64,000 bases of DNA from Carettochelys insculpta (lineage: Eukaryota; Chordata; Testudines; Carettochelyidae): positions 99,705,001 through 99,769,000 of the forward strand of contig NC_134142.1 in assembly GCF_033958435.1 (NCBI RefSeq). The letters run 5' to 3'. The notes beneath the pieces were generated by a model. That model saw nothing but the letters and a program-made list of their open reading frames with translations, made no database searches and was not told where the DNA came from. This document shows positions 33,888-43,836 of the stretch, piece after piece; the first letter of the stretch is position 1, and every line of letters starts with the position of its first letter. Position numbers and translations under genes: made by a program.

Positions 33888-34598
33888 GGCTACGTCTACA
33901 CGTGCACGCTACATCAAAATAGCTTATTTCGATGTAGCGACATCGAAATAATCTATTTCGATGAATAACGTCTGCACGTCCTCCAGAGCTGGCAACATCG
34001 ACGTTCAACTTCAACGTTGGGCAGCACCACATCGAAATAGGCGCTGCGAGGGAACGTCTACATGCCAAAGTAGCACACATCAAAATAAGGGTGCCAGGAA
34101 CAGCTGCAGACAGGGTCACAGGGTGGACTCAACAGCAAGCCGCTCCCTTAAAGGGTCCCTCCCAGACACAGTTGCACTAAACAACACAAGATCCACAGAG
34201 CCAACAACTGGTTGCAGACCCTGTGCATGCAGCATGGATCCCCAGCTGCCGCAGCAGCAGCCAGAAACCCTGGGCTAAGGGCTGCTGCACACGGTGACCA
34301 TAGAGCCCCGCAGGGGCTGGAGAGAGAGCATCTCTCAACCCCTCAGCTGATGGCCGCCATGGCGGACCCCACTATTTCGATGTTGCGGGACGCAGATCAT
34401 CTACACGTGCCCTACTTCGACGTTCAACTTCGAAGTAGGGCGCTATTCCCATCCCCTCATGGGGTTAGCAACTTCGACGTCTCGCCACCTAACGTCGATT
34501 TCAACTTCGAAATAGCGCCCAACACGTGTAGCCGTGAGGGGCGCTATTTCGAAGTTGGCGTGGCTACTTCGAAGTAGCGTGCACGTGTAGATGCGGCC
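33888..34598 (+). mobile_element. Harbinger-type nonautonomous element, copy D
   Basis: A 711-bp family member inserted into the 3' region of the Penelope-like element. The other Penelope copy reads GCTCACCTTGATTATC across the site. Here the element is bracketed by CAT (33885-33887) and CTT (34599-34601), a 3-bp duplication with one change. The 121-codon frame is at 34212-34577 and the second shared frame at 33961-34278. Ends are GGCTACGTCTACACGTGCAC and its inverse ending GATGCGGCC. Confidence 0.88.
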
Positions 34599-34827
34599 CT
34601 TGATTATCTTTTTCTGATTTGTCCTCCTTGCTTACTGTTTTTGGTTCTCTGTGCCTTAAATATTGAGTCTGTTCTGGTCTGGCTATGGTCTGAAGAAGTG
34701 GGTCTGTCTCACGAAAGCTCACCTAATAAACCATTTTGCTAGTCTTTAAAGTGCTACTTGACTGTTTTTTGTTTTGATAGTGTATAGACTAGCACGGCTT
34801 CTTATTTGTTACTATTCAGAAGCAAAT

Positions 34828-36200
34828 GTGTGTGTTTGCTGGATTGTAGCAGCAAGTGAGTAGCTTTTCAAGTATCTATCACATGGTCAATACTTGAGCC
34901 TTGTGTCATTATGTCCACCTTCTGTGATTTTGAATGACTTCATCCTGTCTGTGCTACAGAGCTGGTGTATAATTTTTATCAGGATGAGCAAGAACAAGTA
35001 GTATCATTCTTTGCAACATTTGACTAACAGAGGTTAATACCTCACAATGAAAGATTCGTTCGGTCAAGTGGGTTCCTGAAGGTTTGGTAAGTCCATGAAA
35101 GCCTCTTAACAGATTCTATATAGACCCAATTCAGCTGCCCTATGGCCTCAGTGAATCAGATAGGACCTTGTATGCTGAAGTGTACTCTTATAATTGCATC
35201 TCTCTGCTGAGAATCAGGAACTGATGAGTTTTAATACCAGCTTTGATAGTGATTCTGAAATCTTAGGCAATTTACTTAGCCTTTCAACATCTGTGAAATT
35301 AAAATTGCCTACTTACAGATGTGGTGAGGATAAATTAAATTAGTTTTTATCCACAGCTGGGTTACATCAATGTAACTCCAAAGAAATCAATGGTAATGTG
35401 GATCAATTTTTTAAAAAGTTCTTCAGATATTAAAGCTGTTCCAATTAGATGTCTAAGTTCCATAGGTTCCTTCAAAATCCCATCATGAATGTGCAGCATG
35501 GGTGGTAAAAGTTATTAAGTGCAATATGGATATTGCAGCATCTAGGACTGCCCAGTCACTTGTCCAAATCAAAATCCTTTGAGGGTCACGTATCTCTTTC
35601 TGTTAAACTATCCATTACTCATGAAGTACTATGGGATGACCCTGCCCACCCCCCGCTGCAACTGCTGTTCTAAGCTATCTTCTGTCCAGCCTTCCAGAGC
35701 TTTTTGTCCTGCTTCCAGCACCTCATAAGCTGGTTTTCTGTTTAGAATCTAATGGGTCAGATCTTTATTCAGGGTTGTTCTGATTGGCTTTTCTGTATTA
35801 TTGCTTCCATCCAGCAACAATATAGTAGCACTGTAGGGAAATCCCACTGCACATGGGCCGTGGGAAACATCCATGTAGTTATAGAGAGGTACTCGGATTC
35901 TACTCAGTTTCTTACCACAGAATACTATGTGAGAAAATAAAATGCTGAACGTAAAGATGAAAAAAACATAGATAAGATTGATGCAAACAAAAAAATGGGA
36001 AAGCCAGACAGAGCTAAAATGAGACCAGTTTGATGAAAGAGGTAAAAAATATATTCTAGAGAGGAACAAAGCCATAGCAGCATCTCTTGATTGAAAGACG
36101 CATGTGATATGCTCCATGCTTTTTCCAGGGCCGAATAAGCCCACCCTGGAACTTGCATGGGACGTATCAAAAGCATCTTTCAATGAAGAGCCACTTTTTG
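34828..36200. other. No gene or element recognised
   Basis: A short old-repeat-like fragment near 35341-35400. The 151-codon minus frame at 35749-36204 has no recognisable motif. Confidence 0.45.
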
Positions 36201-36204
36201 GCAA

Positions 36205-36285
36205 AGCTACATCTGCAATGAGTGAGGCTCCCAGACCCTTTTAAATTGCTGGGCCCCAGGGCAGTTGCCCCATTTGACACTCCCA
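36205..36285 (+). repeat. hAT-like family X fragment
   Basis: CCCTTTTAAATTGCTGGGCC and CCAGGGCAGTTGCCCCATTT match the 3' block of the copies at 11.8, 28.6 and 62.2 kb. Only this end is preserved. Confidence 0.55.
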
Positions 36286-36289
36286 CCCA

Positions 36290-36865
36290 CTGTTAGCAGT
36301 TCTGGAAAATATAGTCTGGTCTCCAGCACAACACAGGCCATAGAACTTCACCAAAACAATTCCTACAGCACAGCTTTTAGAAAAACAACCAACCTCAATT
36401 TAAAAATTGTCAGCAATGAAGTATCCGCCATGATCTTGATAAATTGCTCCAGTGGTTAATTGCTCTCACCATTAAAAATGTATGTGTTATTTCTTGTCTA
36501 CATTTTTCTAGCTTCAGCTTCCAGCCATGGTATCATATTATACTTCTCTCTGCTTGACTGAAGATGCCATTATTATTTGTTCCCGTGCAGATATTAACAG
36601 TCTATAATCAAGTGACCCCTTAATCTTCTCTTTGTTTAGGTAAATATACTGAGCTCTTGAGTCTATCACACTCATGCATGTTTGCTAATCCTTTAATAAT
36701 TCTTGTGGTTTTTCTCTGAGCCCTCTCCAATTTATCAACATACTCATTGAATTGTGAGTATCATAACTCAACACTGTTCCAGCAAAGGTTGCAATGCCAA
36801 ATACAGAGGTAAAATAATTTCTCTAGCCCTACGGGAGTTTCTTCTGTTTACCTGCCACTCCATTA
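36290..36865 (-). mobile_element. Old CR1 LINE 3' remnant
   Basis: Read on the minus strand, this is the end of a CR1 ORF2 followed by its 3' untranslated region. Recognisable words include TGATAAATTGGAGAGGGCTC and the terminal GGCCTGTGTTGTGCTGGAGA. The coding part has several stops. It is much more diverged than the CR1 at 15-19 kb and belongs to an older CR1 wave, as does the fragment at 56.2 kb. Confidence 0.75.
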
Positions 36866-39145
36866 TCCTGCCTGCGATCCATGCCATCTCTTAATTGGAA
36901 TTTTCAGTTTCCAGACTTTGGGATTTTTTTGTTTTTCAGACAAACTTTTTCAGTTTTCATTTTTTTTGCTGAAATTGAGACTTTTCCACAAAATAAGCAT
37001 CCCTTTTACAACCTGCTCTAACTGAGAAACTTTACAGTACTCTAAGCATGTTTGGTTTCTATGCAGGATTATTCATTATGAAGGAAAAAATTATCTTTTG
37101 CAAAAGCTGATGACCTACTCTTATACCTGTTTAACAGTGCCTCAGGTGCTTTTATGATCACTGGGGTATATCCTGAAGTACTTAATGGATGTCCAGTCAG
37201 CTACAACTCTCAGTGACATCAATAGAAGTTTTGCCTTAGTAAGAAATGACTAGAAATTTGGAATCTGACTCACAGAATAAGGCAAATGAGTCTGGTTACA
37301 TAATTAAAAGGCTAAATTGTGTTGTTTAATAGAGTTTGGTAGTTCTACATTTGTAAAACATTAGTATGTAGAACATGAGACATTGTGTGTAATTTTAAAG
37401 GACAAATATGAGATTCAGTTTCTTCACTGACTATTCTATTGTGACTTACTTGAAATGAAGGGAGCTAATTTCTTCTCTGATAAAAGAGCATAAGCAATTG
37501 TCTACAGGGGAGATGCCTGGATTTATAGCTGAATACTTATTTCACTCTATTGGACACATATTGGACACTCATATTGCACGCTGTGAATGTCTTTGTGCAG
37601 TTTAGGTGAAGCCACTCCCCAGAAGACATTCTGAATGAAAAATATGTATTTAATCAGGGCAGTACATGCAGAATAGCAATTGTGTTTTAAATTTACATCC
37701 TACCTATTTCACACCAATTTATCTGTGAATTTCCCAGGCAGACAAGCCCTAAGATATGGGTGAGGGTCATGTTAGCAAATCTGCATCGGTATGAAAGAAC
37801 TATCAAGACTAGACTTTTATTAGAGATACAAGAAAAGACCAATGGGCATATATTTTTATTAACCATCTGCCAAGGGAGGAAGAATATATAAGGAACACAA
37901 TGAGTAGACCTTGAAACAAAGAATTGAGCTATCAGGGAAATGTTATAAGAATTCTGTTGCCCATTGCATAGAGAACTCAGGCTAGAATGGCACAAGTGTT
38001 GCCAGTATGGACAGGTGTGTAAAGTGTGTTGTTTCATTCTGACCTAAAAATCCTAATGTACTGTCTTCCAACCGACTAATAAAAGCTGTCTTGTTTCGAA
38101 AAGGCTGTCCTCTGTCACTGCAAATATCTGCAGTTTCACCAAGCCCAAAACAACAAAGTCCATCAAAAGAGTTCAAATGCTTTGGACTTTCTGGAGACAC
38201 CATAGTGGGGGAAAATGGTGATGAAGTTCTGGGCCAGACTTGTGGTAGTTGGACCAAGAGGCCCCCTCTTGCAAACAAGTAGAGGCTGAGGGCATAGCAA
38301 TAAAAGGCGTATGCTTGCTGAGAGACTATATAAAGGCTGGATGTACATTCACCCTAGGGATCCATGATCATAAGGCTAGGTGATAAAACACAACCAGAAT
38401 CTCACTAAAATTTTAGCTGAACAGAAATAAATTGTGTAGGTTTGAATCTATTCTAATTTCTCTCTTTTCTCAGTTTGCAACCCCAGCCCAGTTTTGGTGA
38501 AATCCATCTTGGAATCTCAGCAGATAAAGACATGAGTGATAAGCACTATATTAAATTTTTATTACTTCAGAGCTTCCCCGAGCAGAGAAATTAGGAAATG
38601 CAACATCAGTTAATAAACCTCATAAAGTGCAAGATTTCAAGATGGCCTCCATCCAGATCTCAGAGGCAATAGTACTTGTCATGAGAAGAAGTTGGGTTGG
38701 GAGAACCAATCAGGGGACTAGTTGAAAGAATTGTGTCCAAGGCTACTATTTGGCTTAGGAAACATGAACTACGTTAGTGTGTCTGTTTGGGGTTAGGAAG
38801 GTAGATCTGAGGATAAAAGGAATGTGAAGATGCCCCTGCCCTCACCGCCCAGGAAGATCTGAAGACCTTTGTTTGGCATATGGCTAGGAAGCTGAGAGAA
38901 AAGATCTCACAAAATGTGACATTTCAAAAGTGCAATTAAGTACTTGAGAGACGTATCTTTTGTATCTTAAAAAATCTACTAGCACAATACACCTCAATGA
39001 CCTTGTTAATTCAGCCACCACCACTGTGGCATGAATCAGAGGCAAAACATCAGTAAATATTTACTTAATAGCCTGCTAAGGATGAAGAGCTATGGAGGAC
39101 ATTCTGTCAAGGCTATTGTGAATTGCCTGTACAGAAAATAAAATT
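36866..39145. other. AT-rich sequence, nothing recognised
   Basis: T-rich tract near 36905-36975. No gene or transposon supported. Confidence 0.45.
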
Positions 39146-39149
39146 GTAC

Positions 39150-39516
39150 CTGAGTCTACACTGCAGGTTTTACCAACATTACTTGTTTTGATGTTCTAAT
39201 GTCTAAATACGTAATGTCAGAAAATCACATTCACACAGCCACAGCATTGTGAAACTGACTGTTCTCATTTACAACCACAGCATTGCAAAAGGAGCCTCCA
39301 GATGAGCCGATAGTTGCTGTGGTTTGTTCCCACAAATTCTTTTTCGACCTTGAAATGGAAGAGGTATGCCAAAGTCATTTGTAGAGCAGGAGTAATTATT
39401 TTGAGGCAAAAGCCTTCTTATCTCGAATTATTTTCCTTGGTGGTGTGAATACCATGGGGGAAAAAAGGGATTTTTCTGAATAAATAAATAAATAAAATCT
39501 GGTGTAGACAAGCCCT
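39150..39516. mobile_element. Possible Harbinger-type element
   Basis: The left end CTGAGTCTACACTGCAGG and the right end GGTGTAGACAAGCCCTGC are inverted versions of the GTCTACAC terminus seen in the other short elements. I found no clear target duplication. The interior is AT-rich with an AAATAAATAAAT run near 39480. Confidence 0.5.
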
Positions 39517-39519
39517 GCG

Positions 39520-42060
39520 TTGTTTCACATTTCCAGGAATTTCCAAGAAGAATAATGAGTAAGATTGAGATTTCTTGACAATTTCCCAGCTGAGACTGGC
39601 ATCTAGAATGATGCCTGATTGAATTAATTAGCCCACATTTTCTCCTGCATCTAATCTCCTTTCCAAAATGTAATACTTACAATCCTTTTAAAAAATGAAA
39701 GGAATAAAATAATAAGCTATATCTAACAAAAATAAAGGAGTTTGAATTAAGGTCTATAAAATTAATTTTGTCAAGAAAAGGAGAAATAATTGGGAGCAAA
39801 TTACAATATTAAGGAAAACAAATTGTAAAGAAACATTAAAGATTGCAAATAATTTGGGCCTAATGCTACTAAACTAAATGATATATTGGGTTTAGTTACA
39901 GATCCATTGGTTGCATTTCTGGGCTTTGCTTAATTTTGGTGTATTAGGCATTCTTATGATTATCCATCAAAGATACTCATAGCTCGGGAGATTTTTTTTT
40001 TTCATATACTTCATCATGGGCCTGATCCAAACCCTAATTAAGAGCTCCTCATGGCTCCAATTAACTCTGAATTATGCAGTTTTTTTTCTCCTCCTGTTGT
40101 TTGTTCATGTAATCTTCTGTTTCTCTTTTGTTTGCCTTATACTACAAGGACACTTCCCATGTATATGCTCAACTGTACTATTCTACAGTCTACACTAATA
40201 TATATCTATGTAGGGATTTCTGAGTAACCAGTTCTTTGAACTCAATGGGCCTAAGGTTTTCCTCTTGCTTACATTAGTTTTAAATTTGTAGAACTACGTT
40301 GATTTCAAAAAAGAAACCTTCTAGTACCAGTCAAGTGAACGTACATTAGTTCTGTTAGATTACCCACTAAACCAGTCAATGGATTTCTATAGTGGTGATG
40401 GTTTTCCTTCTGCAAACCTCTGTCTCTGAAGTTAGCCTCTTTCACTAATGGTATTGCTATAAAAAATGAATGTTTGAGATAAATATAAGTAAAGGTCATC
40501 ATTGTGACCTCTGTGCTTTCCAGTTCCATGACTAATACTAAGTAGTGAATCATTGCTTAGTATACACATGGTTGAAATTTGTTTTGCTCTAAGTGTGTAT
40601 ATAGGTACAAGAAAAAATGCCGACATTTGAGACATATGTACAACTGGAAAAAAATCATTTTGCTGAATTTCACGTAACAGGAGCAAAACAAAAGGAATCC
40701 TTGAATCTCTTGTGCATTAAGATGATTCATATATTGTCCATTATGACATGTTTGTTACTGTCAGTTGATGTGTCCCTGTGTATTTTATTTTAAACTGCTG
40801 CAGTTCTAGAAGAAAAAAAAATACAATCAAATGCAATCAGAAGGAATGCTGTGAATCAAAGCATCGTAGACCTTGAAGAGAATTAGCTGTGCTGAGCACT
40901 GAAATACTGTATTTTTACCATATAAAGTATCTGGGGAACATATTTTTGTATGGTGGTATAGACCACATGGATGTGGAAAATTGCAAAGCCATTTCAGAAA
41001 GGAAACAAATAGTTGTAAATATCAATTCACAAAATACTTGACTTAAACAGACAAACAAAAAAGAAAAACAACCCCCTACTTCAGGAAAATTCAGTGCAAT
41101 TTTCAAAATACACAGATCCTACAGCAGGGAAAAACTGAAGCTGGACATTCCCTCCTGAATGTTCCAAGAAGTTCAGATACCCAATTAAACAGGAAAAAGG
41201 TTATCTTCTATCTCCAGAAAGCCAGATGTTCTGTAGCATTACTTCCAGAAACTCATTTTAATGTGAATAAATCACAAATGTTACCATGACTGGTTGTCTT
41301 ATGATATAATCTCTTTTGATTTCAGTAACAGAAGGGTGATCATTATTTAAAAGAAAAAGATCTTTGTCAGACATGTCCTTTAGCAACCAAAATAAATGCT
41401 AATAGTGAATTTACATGAGCATGTCATCCCCTCTTTTCACAGCATTGGTCCAGACTTTAGCTTTTCCTGAGACAGATTCAGTGACGTTCCAAAGCTATTT
41501 CAACAGGCAGTTTTGCTCTAAACAGAATTATGACTAGATAATCAAAAGTAAGGCTTAGCAGCCTTGAGACAGAGAAGAGATTAATAACAAAATCAATGAT
41601 CTTTACCAATATAATCAGAATAAATTTCCAAGTCACGTCATCAATATTTTAAAATATTAATAGTTCTTTCTCAGAGTTTCCGAATATGTCACACAATATT
41701 TGCATTGTGTCTGATTATATGTTTCAGAAAGTGAGTCAATTTATTGCCTTTGCACTTTATTTGCTTCACCAGCAAAGTAACTGCCAGTATTTATTAGTAG
41801 TAGGATGATCCCACCATCAGTCAAATTCAAACTGATGGATAAAGATGATATCACAAGAAGTACCACCTTTCCCACTCCTTAAACAGAGCTCTCACTTTAC
41901 TTCGATGTAGTGGAAGTGATGTCATCAGAAATGAAGAAGTCACAGGAATGACAATTTCACTGGAAATGTTAGGACCTAAACCCTTGTCTGTCAGGGATTT
42001 GGTCTAATCCTTTTTGACCCCTGACATTCAGCCAAAAGGCTCATTTTACCCAGGTAGGGA
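39520..42060. other. AT-rich sequence, nothing recognised
   Basis: No gene, RNA or transposon could be supported. Confidence 0.45.
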
Positions 42061-42088
42061 AAAGAAAGGTTACTCACCGTAGTAATGG

Positions 42089-42256
42089 TGGTTCTTCAAG
42101 ATGTGTCCCCATGGGTGCTCCACATTAGGTGTCGGGCTCGCCCGGCGCCGCAGATCGGATCTTCCAAGCAGTTTCTGCCGGACCTCTCATGCACCGGTGC
42201 GCACCGCTCCCTTGCGCGCTCCTGGCCACGTGTGCGATCCGGTCCCCGTCAGTTCC
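42089..42256 (+). repeat. DIRS left inverted terminal repeat
   Basis: About 168 bp matching the reverse complement of 48009-48175, including GTGCTCCACATTAGGTGTCG and CGCCCGGCG. A few substitutions separate the arms. Confidence 0.9.
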
Positions 42257-42342
42257 TTGACCAACCACCTCGGATGCTCCTGCAAAACACTAAACAGAGA
42301 TCCGAAGCAGGGAGGATGGGCGGGTAGTGGATCACCCACGGG

Positions 42343-42425
42343 GACACATCTCGAAGAACCACCGTTACTACGGTGAGTAACCTTTTCTTCTTCTTCGAGT
42401 GTCCCCGTGGGTGCTCCACATTAGG
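42343..42425. repeat. DIRS internal complementary region
   Basis: The first half (GAAGAACCACCGTTACTACG) is the inverse of the extreme left end at 42066-42100. The second half (TCTTCGAGTGTCCCCGTGGG) is the inverse of the extreme right end at 48150-48172. This adjoining of both ends is the diagnostic template used to complete DIRS termini during circle formation. Confidence 0.88.
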
Positions 42426-42468
42426 TGACTACCCAGCAGTAACCCAAGATAGGAGGTGGGTAATCGGA

Positions 42469-43836
42469 TTATGTGCAGCTTGTCCCTGAGAGGACCGCTG
42501 TCGAGAGACGGGTATCCTCTTGGAATACCCTGTGAAGGGCGTAATGTTTGGCGAAGGTGTCATAGGATGACCAGGTCACCGCTCTGCAAATGTCTTTTAG
42601 CGCAACGCCCTTGAAAAAGGCTGTTGATGCCGCCACTGCCCTAGTGGAGTGAGCCCTGGGCGTGGCCAGTAAAGGAGTCTCTTTGAGTTCGTAGCACATT
42701 TTTATGCAGGATACGATGTGCTTCGAGATTCTCTGCGAAGAGAGACCTTCTTCTTTCGATTTGGGAGTGAGAGAGACTAGGAGTCTATCCGTTTTCCGGA
42801 AGGACTTGGTCCTGTCTATATAGAAGGCTAGCGCCCTCCTCACGTCCAGGAGGTGTAGGCGCGCCTCTTTGTTAGAGTTATGAGGCTTTGGATAAAACGA
42901 GGGTAAAACAATAGGTTCGTTAATGTGAAACTCAGAAGAAACTTTAGGAACAAAGGCTGGATGCAGCCGTATGGTTACCGCCTCCTTGGAAAAAACAGTG
43001 CAGGGTGGCGTTGCCATAACTGCCGCAAGCTCGCTCACCCTGAGAGCTGATGTGATTGCGAGAAGGAAGGTCGTCTTTATCGTAAGGAGGCGGAGGGAAA
43101 CCGTGGCCAAAGGCTCGAACGGTGGTCCCATTAGCACATTAAGCACCAGGTCCAAGTTCCACGAAGGTGGAAGCGGTTTACGAGGGGGGTATAGGTTTAC
43201 CAACCCTTTGAGGAACCTGGTAACCATGGGATGGGCGAACACCGTGTGCCCTTCCTCTTCGTGTCTGAACGCCGAAATGGCGGCAAGGTGGACCTTTAAC
43301 GAGGATAGTGAGAGTCCTCCTCTCTTGAGGTCCAGTAAATACTCTAATATTACAGGTATAGGCACTGAAAGGGGGGCTAGCTGTTTGGTAGAACACCATG
43401 CCGTGAAGCGAGTCCATTTCTGCTTGTAGGTCTTCCTGGTGGAAGTCCTCCCGCTACTTTCTAGGACTTGTTGCACTTCCTTCATACGTGTGCTCTCTAG
43501 GGAGCTGAGCCATGGATTAACCACGCTTGTAGTCGCAGGCCTTGGGGGTGCGGATGCACTATGGACCCCTGGGCTTGCGTGAGCAGATCCGACGCCACCG
43601 GAAGGGGCATCGGTGGACGGTCCGACATGCACAGGAGTAGGGGGAACCATTGCTGTCAATCCCACGTTGGGACTATCAGGATCATTCGGGCTCTTTCCCT
43701 CCTGGCTTTCTGCAAGACTTTGTGGATCAGCACTGTGGGAGGAAAAGCGTAAAGCAGGGGGCCCCTCCACGAGATCGCAAATGCGTCCCCCAGGGACCAC
43801 CATCCCAGTCCTGCCCTGGAGCAGAATTGTGGGCAC
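42469..43836 (-). CDS. DIRS tyrosine recombinase
   Basis: An open frame of 455 codons (counted from a non-ATG codon; an internal ATG follows at about 12 residues). The N-terminal part is proline/serine-rich and overlaps the end of the RT gene by about 180 bp in another frame, as is usual in DIRS. A core-binding region follows (STRKTYKQKWTRFTAWC, about 132-148). The catalytic domain keeps the tyrosine-recombinase residues: Arg in SALRVSELAAV, the H-x-x-R motif in RAHSTRAVAAS, and the nucleophile Tyr in FAKHYALHR near the C-terminus. The enzyme would integrate the circular DNA form. No frameshift or stop was seen, so it may be functional. Confidence 0.9.
   Translation of the reverse strand: MPTILLQGRTGMVVPGGRICDLVEGPPALRFSSHSADPQSLAESQEGKSPNDPDSPNVGLTAMVPPTPVHVGPSTDAPSGGVGSAHASPGVHSASAPPRPATTSVVNPWLSSLESTRMKEVQQVLESSGRTSTRKTYKQKWTRFTAWCSTKQLAPLSVPIPVILEYLLDLKRGGLSLSSLKVHLAAISAFRHEEEGHTVFAHPMVTRFLKGLVNLYPPRKPLPPSWNLDLVLNVLMGPPFEPLATVSLRLLTIKTTFLLAITSALRVSELAAVMATPPCTVFSKEAVTIRLHPAFVPKVSSEFHINEPIVLPSFYPKPHNSNKEARLHLLDVRRALAFYIDRTKSFRKTDRLLVSLTPKSKEEGLSSQRISKHIVSCIKMCYELKETPLLATPRAHSTRAVAASTAFFKGVALKDICRAVTWSSYDTFAKHYALHRVFQEDTRLSTAVLSGTSCT

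Larger units (their letters stand above)
31936..34817 (+). mobile_element. Penelope-like element with inverted tail
   Basis: The 9-bp direct repeat AGAAGCAAA (31927-31935 and 34818-34826) brackets the element. At the left is a 45-bp inverted copy of the 3' tail (31944-31988; TCAAGTAGCACTTTAAAGAC), joined straight to coding sequence. The coding region is 31983-33848. The 3' region follows, interrupted by Harbinger-type copy D (33888-34598), and resumes at 34599 with the tail, ending in the AGACTAGCACGGCTTCTTAT region. It is 5' truncated relative to a full Penelope ORF. Confidence 0.88.

Noticed and set aside
42971..43429. 152-codon plus-strand frame and other plus frames through 43.5-46.7 kb
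   Set aside because: They are antisense to the DIRS recombinase, RT and gag genes and show no independent motifs.
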